This document shows positions 55,529 to 64,000 of a stretch of 64,000 bases of DNA, in pieces. The translations under genes and the position numbers were made by a program. The notes under the pieces are model-generated. The model saw nothing but the letters and a program-made list of their open reading frames with translations. It had not been told where the DNA came from and did no database searches. The stretch comes from Methanosarcina mazei S-6 (GTDB taxonomy: Archaea > Halobacteriota > Methanosarcinia > Methanosarcinales > Methanosarcinaceae): the NCBI RefSeq assembly GCF_000970205.1, contig NZ_CP009512.1:124001-188000 (forward strand). The letters run 5' to 3'. Each line of letters begins with the position of its first letter. Positions within the stretch are counted from its first letter, which is position 1.

Positions 55529-56575
55529 TTAGTTTCCAGGCTCAATCTTACTGGTCCACCAGTTGTAGATTTCCTCTCCACTGGTAATCCAGGCGTTTTT
55601 CTCGGCGCAGTATTCAAGGACTTTTTCATAATACCTGAGGTTCTCTCCATCGATGCACATATTATTGTGCCAGAGGATAGTGATCACACCGTTATATTTC
55701 TCAACTGTATTGATCAGATGCTTTGTACATTCCCAGGCTTTCTTAACGTTCAGGCGCATGTAATCCTTCAAAAGAGAACGGTCCATTATCACCAGCGGGA
55801 TCTCCAGGATATCGATCTGGCGCCCCTCGTTTAAATTAAAAGGCCTGTAAGGATGGCACATCCCGTTTCTAAAACCGGCACAGTCCGAATATCCGAATGT
55901 GGTATCGTATTTGAACCCTGCTTTGCTTAATAATTCCCAGGTATCCGGTACTCTGAACCTTAGATAGTGGTTTCTGTACCCGACAACCTTTTTGCCCAGG
56001 ACTTCCTCAAGTCGCCTCTTTTTTTCTTTAATATCTTCAAGGCTGTTGTAAGACTCGTGCCCTCCGTGAAGTCCGACTTCCCATCCGCTATCTGATATGA
56101 ATCCAAGCTCGGTTTCAAGATCTTTAATATTATAATTGAAGTCGGTTTCTTCAGATGTCAGGGCAAGAAAATAGAAACTGGATTTTGCATTGTACTTTGC
56201 TTCAAGAGCCAGTATTTCCCTGAAGTTCCAGCAAGGGTTCCATTTCCTGTTAACTCTTGAAAAAGGAGCTTTTACTGCTTCAGCCAGTTTCCCCCTGGAA
56301 AGGGCTTTTACTGGCCCGACAATCGGATACAATTTGTCCGGATAAATCGCATCGATATCATGTGTGAGGCAGACAGCGAACTTTTTCCCGTCAGGATACT
56401 GAGGTTTTAACCCGTTTTCTACCAGAAATTTGGAAACCCTCGGCTCAAAGATATTCCTGTGACTGCTCAGATAATAAGGGAACCTCTCATACGCGTCGCG
56501 AAAAGTTACGCTGTACTCTTCTTTCCTGGTAAAGAGGTCCCAGAGTTCTTCGTTTTCTTTCAGTTTATCAAACAT
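55529..56575 (-). CDS. Polysaccharide deacetylase-like (NodB fold) protein
   Basis: 348 residues. CLTHDIDAIYPDKL (~69-82) supplies the metal-binding Asp-Asp of NodB enzymes. GWEVGLHGGHES (~169-180) carries the paired His motif, and GYRNHYLRFRVPDTWELL the downstream Arg. TILWHNNMC near the end adds the last His motif. The family removes N- or O-acetyl groups from sugar polymers. Last of the five-gene minus-strand run with the diacetamido-sugar genes; it may trim the glycan they build. Confidence 0.86.
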   Translation of the reverse strand: MFDKLKENEELWDLFTRKEEYSVTFRDAYERFPYYLSSHRNIFEPRVSKFLVENGLKPQYPDGKKFAVCLTHDIDAIYPDKLYPIVGPVKALSRGKLAEAVKAPFSRVNRKWNPCWNFREILALEAKYNAKSSFYFLALTSEETDFNYNIKDLETELGFISDSGWEVGLHGGHESYNSLEDIKEKKRRLEEVLGKKVVGYRNHYLRFRVPDTWELLSKAGFKYDTTFGYSDCAGFRNGMCHPYRPFNLNEGRQIDILEIPLVIMDRSLLKDYMRLNVKKAWECTKHLINTVEKYNGVITILWHNNMCIDGENLRYYEKVLEYCAEKNAWITSGEEIYNWWTSKIEPGN

Positions 56576-56629
56576 AATTTTCGCCCTGTTTCCCAGAATA
56601 TAAAATATATCAAAGGGGAATTTTCCCCT

Positions 56630-58066
56630 TCATTTTATTTTATGTGAGTTTTTGTCTCCCCTCCCAATTCCCTTGTAAACGAACCCTTTCCCGATAAATT
56701 CGTCCGGCTCGATGACATTTCTCCCATCAATAATAACCGGATTTGCTTTTGCGCTTACTTTCTTTGCCCAATCAGCTTTAAGGCTGGAGTATGCACTGTG
56801 CCCTGCAAGTACAACTATAGCGTCTGCGTTTCTGACAACCTCTTCCAGATTATCTAAAATTTCAACGCCCGGATAATTGACAACGTAAGGGTCGTGTACC
56901 ATTACGCTGGCCCCGGCTTTCAGGCAGAGGTCCCTGTATGGTTCCGAAGGTGTGTTTCTGGCATCGTCCGAATCTTTGATAAATGCCCAGCCGAGCATTG
57001 CGACTTTTGAGCCATCCATCTTCTTCCCGAGCCTTTCAAGGGCTGCAACGGTCAGGTTATACATGTGTGCGGGCATGAAATCATTGACTTTCCTTGCAAG
57101 CACGTAAATAGAATCTGCACCTTCCGGATAGTCAAGTTCTCCCCTCCCGATTTTAACTCCTCTTTCAAGGTGGTAAGTGTCTTTGGTCAGGCAGTGGCCT
57201 CCAACTCCTGCTCCGGGCCAGAGGACAGCCCTTGTAATTCCCTCGCCTTTTAAGCTGTCGACTCCTGTCCTGACATCATAGACATTTATGCCCATAGCTT
57301 CACAGTAAAGGGCGAGCTGGTTGATTGCTGCAATCTGAAGGTCGCGAAAAGTGTTTTCTGCGGTTTTTGTGACCTCAGCCGCTGTTGCACTCATAGGGAT
57401 AACCTGTCCGACTGTGAGCACAGGGGAGTACAGTTCAACAGCCCTTTTTGTGCTTGCTTCATCTATTCCGCCCACGATCCTGTCGTGTTCTCTGATGTTC
57501 TTTAAAAGCCTGCCTACCATCACTCTTTCGGGGGCGTGTGCAAGGGCAAAATCTTCACCTGCTTTTAGCCCTGACTCTTCTTCAAGGATCTGTTTTGCCA
57601 TGCCTTCAGTTGTCCCGGGAGTAATTGTGGATTCCAGGACCACAAGCATCCCCGGTTTAAGGTATTTGCCCACATTTCTGATACCATCTATAAGCGCGCT
57701 GAAATCAGGTTCCAGGTCTTTGGGATTTGCAAAAGGAGTCTGAATTGCAAGTGTAACTGCATCAAGCTCGGAAATCCTTGAAAAATCAGGTGTGCATTCG
57801 AACTTTCCGGCTTTTACAACCTTTCCAATAAGCTCTTCAAGGCCGGGCTCTTCCCCTTTGAGCGGGCTCTCCCCTCTGTTAAGCATTTCAATTTTATAAC
57901 CCGAGCTTTTTGAGTTGCGCTGGAAGCCGAGGACTTTCTCAAAACAGGGAGCATCTGCAAAAAGGACAGCAGCAGGGATTCCTACATATCCCATGCCAAG
58001 AACGCCTATCTTTTTTATAGGGCCGCGTTCCTTCAAAAGTTTTTCTAATTTGCTCATACTTATCAC
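56630..58066 (-). CDS. Nucleotide-sugar 6-dehydrogenase (UDP-HexNAc type)
   Basis: 478 residues. IGVLGMGYVGIPAAVLFADA (NAD site, ~19-38), ESTITPGTTEGMAK, HAPERVMVGRLLKNIREHDRIVGG (~191-214), and GAGVGGHCLTKDTYHL with the catalytic Cys (~285). The HAPERV.(V/P)G pattern fits UDP-GlcNAc or UDP-ManNAc dehydrogenases (WbpA/WecC) over the UDP-glucose type. Oxidises C6 to the uronic acid. In a run with oxidoreductase, aminotransferase and acetyltransferase genes. Confidence 0.92.
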   Translation of the reverse strand: MISMSKLEKLLKERGPIKKIGVLGMGYVGIPAAVLFADAPCFEKVLGFQRNSKSSGYKIEMLNRGESPLKGEEPGLEELIGKVVKAGKFECTPDFSRISELDAVTLAIQTPFANPKDLEPDFSALIDGIRNVGKYLKPGMLVVLESTITPGTTEGMAKQILEEESGLKAGEDFALAHAPERVMVGRLLKNIREHDRIVGGIDEASTKRAVELYSPVLTVGQVIPMSATAAEVTKTAENTFRDLQIAAINQLALYCEAMGINVYDVRTGVDSLKGEGITRAVLWPGAGVGGHCLTKDTYHLERGVKIGRGELDYPEGADSIYVLARKVNDFMPAHMYNLTVAALERLGKKMDGSKVAMLGWAFIKDSDDARNTPSEPYRDLCLKAGASVMVHDPYVVNYPGVEILDNLEEVVRNADAIVVLAGHSAYSSLKADWAKKVSAKANPVIIDGRNVIEPDEFIGKGFVYKGIGRGDKNSHKIK

Positions 58067-58152
58067 TTTCCGGTATTGTTTTTTAAAATTTTTTTGAATT
58101 TTCCCGAGGCTTTCGGTTTCTTTTTCCCTTCACCCTTTATCTTTTATGCGGT

Positions 58153-59091
58153 TTACTTCCCCACTTCAATCAGTCTTTCTTCTTCGTAAGACCTGATTGC
58201 TGCCATCGCCACTTCAAGGGCATGTTTCCCATCTTCACCGCAGGGGTTTGGTTCTCTACCTGTCTGAACACAGTCTATGAAATAGGCGAGTTCATTTTTC
58301 AGGGGTTCACTTGGCTCGACTTTGGCTTTTCTTATCCAGCCGTTGTCGTGCAGTTCTACTGTCTGGTCAATATAGTCCAGATACGCCACACCCTTGACCC
58401 CTATTGCTGTCAGGTGCCTGACCTTATGAGGAGTCAGCCAGTTTGTTTCTACAACTCCTGCAAAGTTATGGTCCATACGCAGGATAATTGAGGCATGGTC
58501 TTCAAAAGAGTGTATGTCTGCACCTGCAATGGCGTAAACGCCTTTTATTTTCTTGCCGTAGAGATATGAAATGATATCTATATCATGGACACCGATATCC
58601 AGAATTACGCCGACGTCTCTTATCCTCGGGTTATACGGGCCTACTCTTCTTGTAGAGATAGATACTATTTTACCCAGAGTGCCTGAATTTATGATCTCCT
58701 TAAGCCTTATGACTGCAGGGTTAAAGCGTTCGATATGACCTACCATGAGCACTTTACCTGCCTTTTTTGCAGCTTCTATCATAACGTCTGCGTTTTCAAC
58801 CGTATCTGCTATGGGTTTTTCAACAAGGACATGAAGGCCTGCTTCCAGGGCATCAAGGACTACCTGTTTATGCAGTTTTGTAGGCACAACAACGCTCACT
58901 GCATCAAGGCCTTCGGCAAACATTTTTTTATAATCTGTAAAGGCTTTTGTTTTAAACTGGGCAGCCATGGCTTCGACTCTACTCTGGTCCACATCGGATA
59001 TCCCTGCAAGCTTCACGCCTTCCATCTCACTATAGATTCGGACGTGATTCTGGCCCATGGCACCCGTGCCTATTACTCCTACTCTTATCAA
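58153..59091 (-). CDS. Gfo/Idh/MocA oxidoreductase (WbpB/WlbA-like)
   Basis: 312 residues. Rossmann GVIGTGAMGQNHVRIY (~4-19), VVPTKLH, the family signature VEKPIADTVENADVMI (~92-107), and GVHDIDIISYLYG (~168-180). Next to the aminotransferase and dehydrogenase genes it is expected to oxidise C3 of a UDP-N-acetylhexosaminuronate. 45 nt from the aminotransferase stop. Confidence 0.92.
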   Translation of the reverse strand: MIRVGVIGTGAMGQNHVRIYSEMEGVKLAGISDVDQSRVEAMAAQFKTKAFTDYKKMFAEGLDAVSVVVPTKLHKQVVLDALEAGLHVLVEKPIADTVENADVMIEAAKKAGKVLMVGHIERFNPAVIRLKEIINSGTLGKIVSISTRRVGPYNPRIRDVGVILDIGVHDIDIISYLYGKKIKGVYAIAGADIHSFEDHASIILRMDHNFAGVVETNWLTPHKVRHLTAIGVKGVAYLDYIDQTVELHDNGWIRKAKVEPSEPLKNELAYFIDCVQTGREPNPCGEDGKHALEVAMAAIRSYEEERLIEVGK

Positions 59092-59136
59092 AATTTCACT
59101 TCCTTTTTAAGAATGTGATTGCAACCTGAAAACTGA

Positions 59137-60219
59137 TCAGGCACTTGCATAAAATTCTTTGACTTCCTTTATTACTTTCAGAACATCGTCTCTGGACAGG
59201 GCAGGATGTACAGGAAGGGAAAGAACCTCTTCTGCTGCTTTCTCCGAGACAGGCAGGGAGTCTTTGTATCCAAGCTCCATATAATAAGGCTGTTTATGGA
59301 TAGGTATCGGGTAGTGAACTCCTGTGCCTATGCCTTTTTCCTTCAGAAAATCTGCCAGTTTATCTCTGTTTTGTGCCCTTATTGTGTACTGGTGAAAAAC
59401 GTGGGTATAACCTTCCCTTGTAGTTGCGGGTACAATTCCTGAAATGCTTTTAAGCCCTTCTGAGAGCATGGCTGCATTTTTCTGCCGGGAGGCATTAAAC
59501 CCGTCCAGTTTTTCAAGCTGAGCAAGCCCTATTGCGGCTGCAATGTCAGTCATGCGCAGGTTAAAGCCCAGCATTTCGTGCAGGTAGCGGACTCTGGAGC
59601 CGTGAGCCCTGATCATTTTTGATTTTTCTGCAATTTCCCGGTCGCTGGTTGTAATTATGCCGCCTTCGCTTGTTGTCATGTTTTTGGTCGGGTAAAAGCT
59701 GAATGCTCCTGTCCCGAAACTGCCTGCTTTCTTCCCCAGGCACTCTGCGCCATGTGCCTGGCAGGCATCTTCTATCACAACAAGTTTGTGGTCTTCAGCG
59801 ATTTCCATTATGGCTTTCATGTCAGCAGACTGCCCGTAAAGGTGGACAGGCATAATGGCTTTCGTTTTTGGATTGATCTTTTCCTTTATTTTTTCCGGGT
59901 CTATATTGTATGTATCAGGCTCAATGTCTGCAAAAACAGGTTTTGCTCCGGTATAAAGGATGCTGTTTGCAGTGGCAATAAATGTGAAGGGACTTGTGAT
60001 TACTTCATCTTCTTTTCCGATATCGTGGGCAAGAAGTGCAATATGAAGAGCTGCAGTGCCGGAATTTACGGCCGCTGCATATTCGCAGCCTGTGTACTCG
60101 GAAAAAGCAAGCTCAAATTCTTCTACTTTTGGTCCCTGTGCGATCATGCCTGAACTCAGGACCTCTGTTACTGCATCAATCTCTTCCTTGCCCAGCAGGG
60201 GCCTGGCGATTGGGATCAT
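59137..60219 (-). CDS. DegT/DnrJ-family aminotransferase (WbpE/WlbC-like)
   Basis: 360 residues. [15 protein letters not shown] start, [13 protein letters not shown] (~50-62, PLP phosphate), [12 protein letters not shown] (~150-161), and [19 protein letters not shown] with the Schiff-base Lys (~182). HQYTIR and a C-terminal [12 protein letters not shown] are also family typical. Adds the C3 amino group to the keto sugar. Confidence 0.95.
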   Translation of the reverse strand: MIPIARPLLGKEEIDAVTEVLSSGMIAQGPKVEEFELAFSEYTGCEYAAAVNSGTAALHIALLAHDIGKEDEVITSPFTFIATANSILYTGAKPVFADIEPDTYNIDPEKIKEKINPKTKAIMPVHLYGQSADMKAIMEIAEDHKLVVIEDACQAHGAECLGKKAGSFGTGAFSFYPTKNMTTSEGGIITTSDREIAEKSKMIRAHGSRVRYLHEMLGFNLRMTDIAAAIGLAQLEKLDGFNASRQKNAAMLSEGLKSISGIVPATTREGYTHVFHQYTIRAQNRDKLADFLKEKGIGTGVHYPIPIHKQPYYMELGYKDSLPVSEKAAEEVLSLPVHPALSRDDVLKVIKEVKEFYASA

Positions 60220-60280
60220 TTTTAGACCTCTTATAATCTTGATTATGTTCCTTTGATTTCGATTAGCTTTTTCAGTAGGC

Positions 60281-60949
60281 TTATATCCTGTTTAATTCTT
60301 TGAGATCTTCCGGGAGTTCCTGTATTTTAGCAGGCACACCTAGAGCCAGTTTCCATGGGGGCACGTCTTTTGTTACAAGAGCTCCTCCGGCAACCATTGC
60401 TCCTTCTCCAATCTCTACTCCTGGAAGTAAAGTCGCGTTCGCGCCTATTGACGCTCCTTTTCTCAAAACAGGGCCTTTAAGCTCGTACTTTTTACGGATA
60501 GGATATTTGTCGTTGGCAAGAACAGCACAAGGTCCAATAAATACATTGTCTTCGATAAGCACATTCGTTGGAATATACACATTCCCCTGAATGCTGACAT
60601 TATTACCTATCTTTACGTTTCCGTCTATGATAACGTTCGTTCCGATAAGTACGTTGTCTCCTATTTGTGTATTTTCCCTGATCATTACATTATGTCCGGT
60701 CTTGAAGTTATTCCCGGTCTTTACACTGGAGAATATTGTCGAACCTGCTCTAATTATCGAGTTTGCGCCTATAGTGCAGCCCGGAAAATCAAAGTCCTCA
60801 ATCTCTATATTTTGTTTGAGGATTTCCATGAGGATTTTGTGTTCCGGATACCCCAGTATTACATTTTCCAGAACCACAGTATCTTTTCCGATTACAGAAT
60901 TTCCGTAAATCTTGGAAGAATCATGGATTTTGAATTTTTTTGAATTCAT
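60281..60949 (-). CDS. Hexapeptide-repeat N-acetyltransferase (WbpD/WlbB-like)
   Basis: 222 residues from the ATG at 60949, preceded by AAGGGGA 6 nt upstream; an ORF start five codons earlier is less likely. Many [LIV]-G-x-x hexapeptide turns ([34 protein letters not shown]-type) form a left-handed beta helix. The end ([19 protein letters not shown] ... [15 protein letters not shown]) is the acetyl-CoA site region. Acetylates the C3 amine. First gene of the run. Confidence 0.93.
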   Translation of the reverse strand: MNSKKFKIHDSSKIYGNSVIGKDTVVLENVILGYPEHKILMEILKQNIEIEDFDFPGCTIGANSIIRAGSTIFSSVKTGNNFKTGHNVMIRENTQIGDNVLIGTNVIIDGNVKIGNNVSIQGNVYIPTNVLIEDNVFIGPCAVLANDKYPIRKKYELKGPVLRKGASIGANATLLPGVEIGEGAMVAGGALVTKDVPPWKLALGVPAKIQELPEDLKELNRI

Positions 60950-61904
60950 ATCTTTCCCCTTCATATACTTTATATCCGTTCGATAAATTCCAAATTGAAC
61001 AAAGACATACTTAAAATTTTTAATGAATTAGAAAGTATATATTTTATTTTCATGTTCCGAACTTTCTGGTTATCTGATGTTACAGCCTGCCCGGGACATT
61101 TGTTATTTCCTTATTCCCTGTACCCACTCCCTTCAATTTACTAACTATGTGAATTTTTTAGTTTGAATACACTTTATAATTATTTAACTGATTTGGTTTA
61201 TCTGTCAATCCACAGCTTTTTCGATCTTTTTTTGTAATGGTATTTAATTTATCGAAATTATTTGGTACAAATTAACCTTGAAGCTCTTTTAAATTCACAT
61301 CTAATTTTTTATAGTGTATGTATATCTTTAATCACTGTCTTATTCCTTATTGACTTTTTACTTCTATAATAATTGTGGTTTTATTTCTATAATTGCTGTC
61401 TTACTTTTACATGTCTGTCTTGATTCTTTTAGAACAATATGTATAATACTGAATATACACAGTTATAATTTTATATGATAGTAATCCGATTTAAAAATTA
61501 TCTATTAATCTATCAAAAATATTTTTAAGCCCTTCCTGATAAGATCTTACCATTTCTCTGTTAGAAGATTTATATGGATGGGGACTTATGCCAGTAGCTT
61601 GTTGTAAGGGCAATATATTCCACTCATCTTCTGCCTTACATAAAAAAGGTATGTATATTTCATTTTCAAGGAAAAAACTAATAACTATAAAGCTGGATCG
61701 CCCTTGATTTAAAATTTATATATCTACTTTTTTATCCTGCAAAATGGAGCAGGATTTTTTGAAATTAACATCTATTGCTTTCTTTTTTTCATTCTCTTTT
61801 TACGTTCTATTCTTTGAGTTCAGGAGATTAAATGAAGGAGAGTTTTTATATCAGATCGCACATTTGATTCTTTTATACTTCAATCAACTAGAGGAGTTTT
61901 AACT
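60950..61904. other. About 950-bp AT-rich intergenic region
   Basis: No supported gene. It holds the promoter of the sugar-nucleotide run and, at its right end, the leader of the small membrane-protein gene: an 11-codon frame MKESFYIRSHI (61832-61867) and GAGGAG at 61891-61896. No tandem repeat. Confidence 0.45.
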
Positions 61905-62150
61905 ACGCTCAGTTTAATTTCATCAACTTCTGCTTTTTCGGGCGAGCTAACAATGATGACTCCACCTGGAGTCCCTGATGGCGCATCAGTCGCCGTAGCG
62001 GTTTTGCTTGTAATGTTACTTCTCAGAGACATCCTTCCTTTGCTAAAGAACTGGGATGAATCTGTACAAACTTCTTTGAATATGGGGATTCTTCCACTTC
62101 TGTTTTCTTTCGGTGCAGTAGTCCTTTATAAACTCGTAGCTCTCTTCTAA
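61905..62150 (+). CDS. Small Ser-containing two-helix membrane protein, ACG in place of ATG
   Basis: 81 residues if started at ACG 61905. The first in-frame ATG (61953) would give 65 residues but drop a segment LSLISSTSAFSGEL that aligns with the N-termini of the 21788 and 23337 proteins. ACG-CTC-AGT lines up with ATG-CTC-TTA-AGT of the 23337 gene, and GAGGAG lies 8 nt upstream. Then PPGVPDGASVAVAVLLVMLLLRDIL (helix 1), a loop with NWDES, and ILPLLFSFGAVVLYKLVALF (helix 2). Convergent with the CPBP gene. Confidence 0.72.
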   Translation, partial: TLSLISSTSAFSGELTMMTPPGVPDGASVAVAVLLVMLLLRDILPLLKNWDESVQTSLNMGILPLLFSFGAVVLYKLVALF

Positions 62151-62462
62151 TTTATGGGGAGAGCTTAATATTTTAAGCCTGTAAGCTGGAGACAAAACAC
62201 TGTAGAGATAAACCATTTTTTATTTTAAAAGTTCTGAGGAAAATTAGTTTTTTCAGGCTGTCAAAAATAAGTTTTCCTGCCTTTTTTTCTGCTCCTTCTT
62301 TTCTGCCTGTTCATTCTTTATGTCCTGCTCTTTTTTGCTTTTTATTTACATTCTCTTACCTGCTTCAAGCATCTGATTTTTCTTTCTGTCGGCAAAATTT
62401 TATGGCAGAATGCGTGGCATGGTTGAAATTACAGATCGGAGTGTGCATTTTAAAAAATAAAT
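62151..62462. other. Convergent spacer between small protein and CPBP gene
   Basis: 312 bp, T-rich, no ORF. It has the same size and place as the 23601-23931 spacer of the second module. Confidence 0.45.
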
Positions 62463-63320
62463 TTAAAATAGATGGGGAATAACCCCAAAGAGGAAGACAT
62501 TTATGAAGCCGTGTACCATTGTGACAAGAGGGAGGCTTCGGGTTTTGTAGAACATGTATCCTATAATAAAACCTACCAGGAAAGCGTAGAAAATTTCAAC
62601 CATGCTTCCATATCCCGAATGCATCAGCCCGAAGAGGACGCTTGTCACAAGTAAGCCACCCCTGCTTCCAAGGAACATTTCAAGCCTGTTTTGCAAGATG
62701 GATCTGAAAATGATCTCTTCAACAAGACCTACTAAAAAGACCATAACAAGGGTGAGTATCAACAGGCTGATTATTGAGAGATCAGGAACCAGGTAATTTG
62801 TCTCTATTATAAAATATTCTCCTATTCCGAGAAGGAGACCGATAATTATTGAAAGTGGAATATAGGTGCCTATTTTTTTGAAGGTTACCCCAAGTTGTTC
62901 CTGGTTAAATCCCTGATTGGTGAGCGCAACAGTAACTGGAATTGTGAGGAGCCCATAGATAAAGACAAATGAGTAAAGGGTTATCTCATAAAAAGCTGGC
63001 ATTGAGAGATTTACCAGCCGCAGGATTGGCAGCAGGATAAAAGCCTGATAAGTCTTCTGGATCTCTACATTTTTTATATATAGCATGGAAAAACAAAGCC
63101 CAATAAGAAGGACTGCATGGACTTCCATCGCAGGTATGATTTTTCCGGAATATATCAGAAACTCTGCAATTGCGACTAATAATACCGGAATAATAATGTA
63201 GAGCCCTTTGTTTTTTATTTCGGGCTCGGATGCTGACATGTGCGCGTAAGTTCCCCGGTATTCAGGCCTTTGTGCTTCTCTATCAGGTGTTTTTAACTCC
63301 AGATTCTCATAAGTTTCCAT
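62463..63320 (-). CDS. CPBP-family intramembrane glutamic protease
   Basis: 285 residues, aligned without gaps to the 15000 protein through the catalytic region: E201-E202-x3-R206, F230-x3-H234, H270-x3-N274. About eight membrane segments after a ~38-residue charged cytoplasmic N-terminus. Starts 2 nt after the DUF1616 stop, exactly as in the first module. Confidence 0.9.
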   Translation of the reverse strand: METYENLELKTPDREAQRPEYRGTYAHMSASEPEIKNKGLYIIIPVLLVAIAEFLIYSGKIIPAMEVHAVLLIGLCFSMLYIKNVEIQKTYQAFILLPILRLVNLSMPAFYEITLYSFVFIYGLLTIPVTVALTNQGFNQEQLGVTFKKIGTYIPLSIIIGLLLGIGEYFIIETNYLVPDLSIISLLILTLVMVFLVGLVEEIIFRSILQNRLEMFLGSRGGLLVTSVLFGLMHSGYGSMVEIFYAFLVGFIIGYMFYKTRSLPLVTMVHGFINVFLFGVIPHLF

Positions 63321-63322
63321 TT

Positions 63323-64000
63323 TTATGCCTCCCCGATAACATCTATCCAGAGGCGCAGGTCCTCATAAGGTATCTCTTTTTCGGTTTCATTGAAAAGCAG
63401 AAACTGGAGCTCCAGATCTTTTCCTCTTATAGAGGGGGTTATCTCAAGAGGTTCTTCCAGGGTCTTATTGTCTTCAAGCTGTATGTGTTTCAGGTTTTCA
63501 GGCAGAGCCAGTGATTTATTTTCAAGCCTGACATCCAGTGTATAATTTACTGTCCTGTGTTCGTGGTTTGCAATCCCTATAATGACAGTTTCGCTTTTTC
63601 CCTGCACATATTCCATAGTATAATTATCGGCTTTTCCCTCAGGCCCAAGAATATAAAATTCTGTGAATGGGTCATGCTGGTGGGGAAATATGCTTATATA
63701 TGCCGTAGCCCCTGCAAGTGTCAGGAGGGAAATTGCCAGAAAAGCCCTCAGGGTCTTTTCCGTTGAAGATTCCGGTTTTCCCAGGACTTCAACTATGGAA
63801 CTGGCAGATTTTTTGAAAGAAACTTCAAAGGCTTTGTCTTCTGGAAGCTGCTTCCTGCGAATATACGCTCCTGCACATGCCAGGATAATAAATACAGAAA
63901 GGCTTGCGAGAAGAGGCATCTCTCTTATCCCGAATGATGTATTATCAAGTGCAAGTCCTGTAAGAGGTACTATTGCAACACTCATCCCTATGGAAAGTGC
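63323..64000 (-). CDS. DUF1616 membrane protein (5' end outside window)
   Basis: C-terminal ~226 codons of a DUF1616 protein; the frame is still open at 64000, so the ATG at 63985 is not the real start. Visible: IGMSVAIVPLTGLALDNTSFGIREMPLLASLSVF (helices 3-4), a later helix (~residues 80-100 of the visible part) and the external domain FTEFYILGPEGKADNYTMEY ... ANHEHRTVNYTLDVRLENKSL. Third DUF1616 copy in the window. Confidence 0.88.
   Translation of the reverse strand, partial: ALSIGMSVAIVPLTGLALDNTSFGIREMPLLASLSVFIILACAGAYIRRKQLPEDKAFEVSFKKSASSIVEVLGKPESSTEKTLRAFLAISLLTLAGATAYISIFPHQHDPFTEFYILGPEGKADNYTMEYVQGKSETVIIGIANHEHRTVNYTLDVRLENKSLALPENLKHIQLEDNKTLEEPLEITPSIRGKDLELQFLLFNETEKEIPYEDLRLWIDVIGEA

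Overview
The window reads as chromosome of a Methanosarcina-type methanogenic archaeon. The grounds are an archaeal ribosomal protein S17e gene, archaeal-type pyrB-pyrI, a fused hexulose-6-phosphate synthase/RraA protein, families I associate with Methanosarcina (DUF1673-like 'KLMGWCP' proteins, DUF1616, TIGR04279/PGF-pre-PGF surface proteins), long AT-rich intergenic spaces and many short minisatellites. I cannot name the species from sequence alone.

Layout. 1-4.2 kb: housekeeping genes (edge-cut HPS-RraA gene, pyrBI) with two paralogous small acidic proteins. 4.2-8.7 kb: a tightly coupled minus-strand operon of a helix-turn-helix regulator followed by six tandem paralogous membrane proteins. 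8.9-13.9 kb: a decayed HTH gene, small membrane proteins, and an rps17e-dapA-dapB operon. 14-26.7 kb: a cell-envelope region with secreted, C-terminally anchored surface proteins, DUF1616 membrane proteins paired with CPBP intramembrane proteases, and two tiny Ser-rich two-helix membrane proteins; a sugar-nucleotide epimerase lies inside. 27.8-48 kb: a large surface-polysaccharide locus. It holds DPM1-like and other GT2 enzymes, an AT-rich island of GT4/DUF354/GT-C/pyruvyltransferase genes, a flippase, the dTDP-rhamnose genes rmlCBDA, a second epimerase and remnants of duplicated glycosyltransferases. 45.4-49 kb: two HEPN-MNT toxin-antitoxin pairs, each bracketed by direct repeats. 49.3-52.9 kb: an acylphosphatase fused to a heptad-repeat tail and more surface proteins. 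53.4-61 kb: a second glycan cluster (flippase, polysaccharide deacetylase, and dehydrogenase/oxidoreductase/aminotransferase/N-acetyltransferase genes expected to make a 2,3-diacetamido-uronate sugar nucleotide). 61.9-64 kb: a third small-protein/CPBP/DUF1616 set, cut by the window edge.

How it fits together. Most of the window builds or processes the cell surface: activated sugars (RmlABCD, the epimerases, the diacetamido-uronate pathway), glycosyltransferases and two flippases, and secreted or anchored surface proteins. The most interesting candidate for an undescribed system is the recurrent DUF1616-CPBP protease pair with a convergent gene for a tiny Ser-rich membrane protein. One of its proteases is fused to a surface-protein remnant. 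Substrate processing is my inference, not something the sequence shows.

Oddities include several genes whose conserved N-termini lack a usual start codon, two genes with an in-frame UAG upstream of conserved coding sequence (Methanosarcina can read UAG as pyrrolysine, but decay is equally possible), a 127-bp MITE with target-site duplication, and many 12-43 bp tandem repeats.
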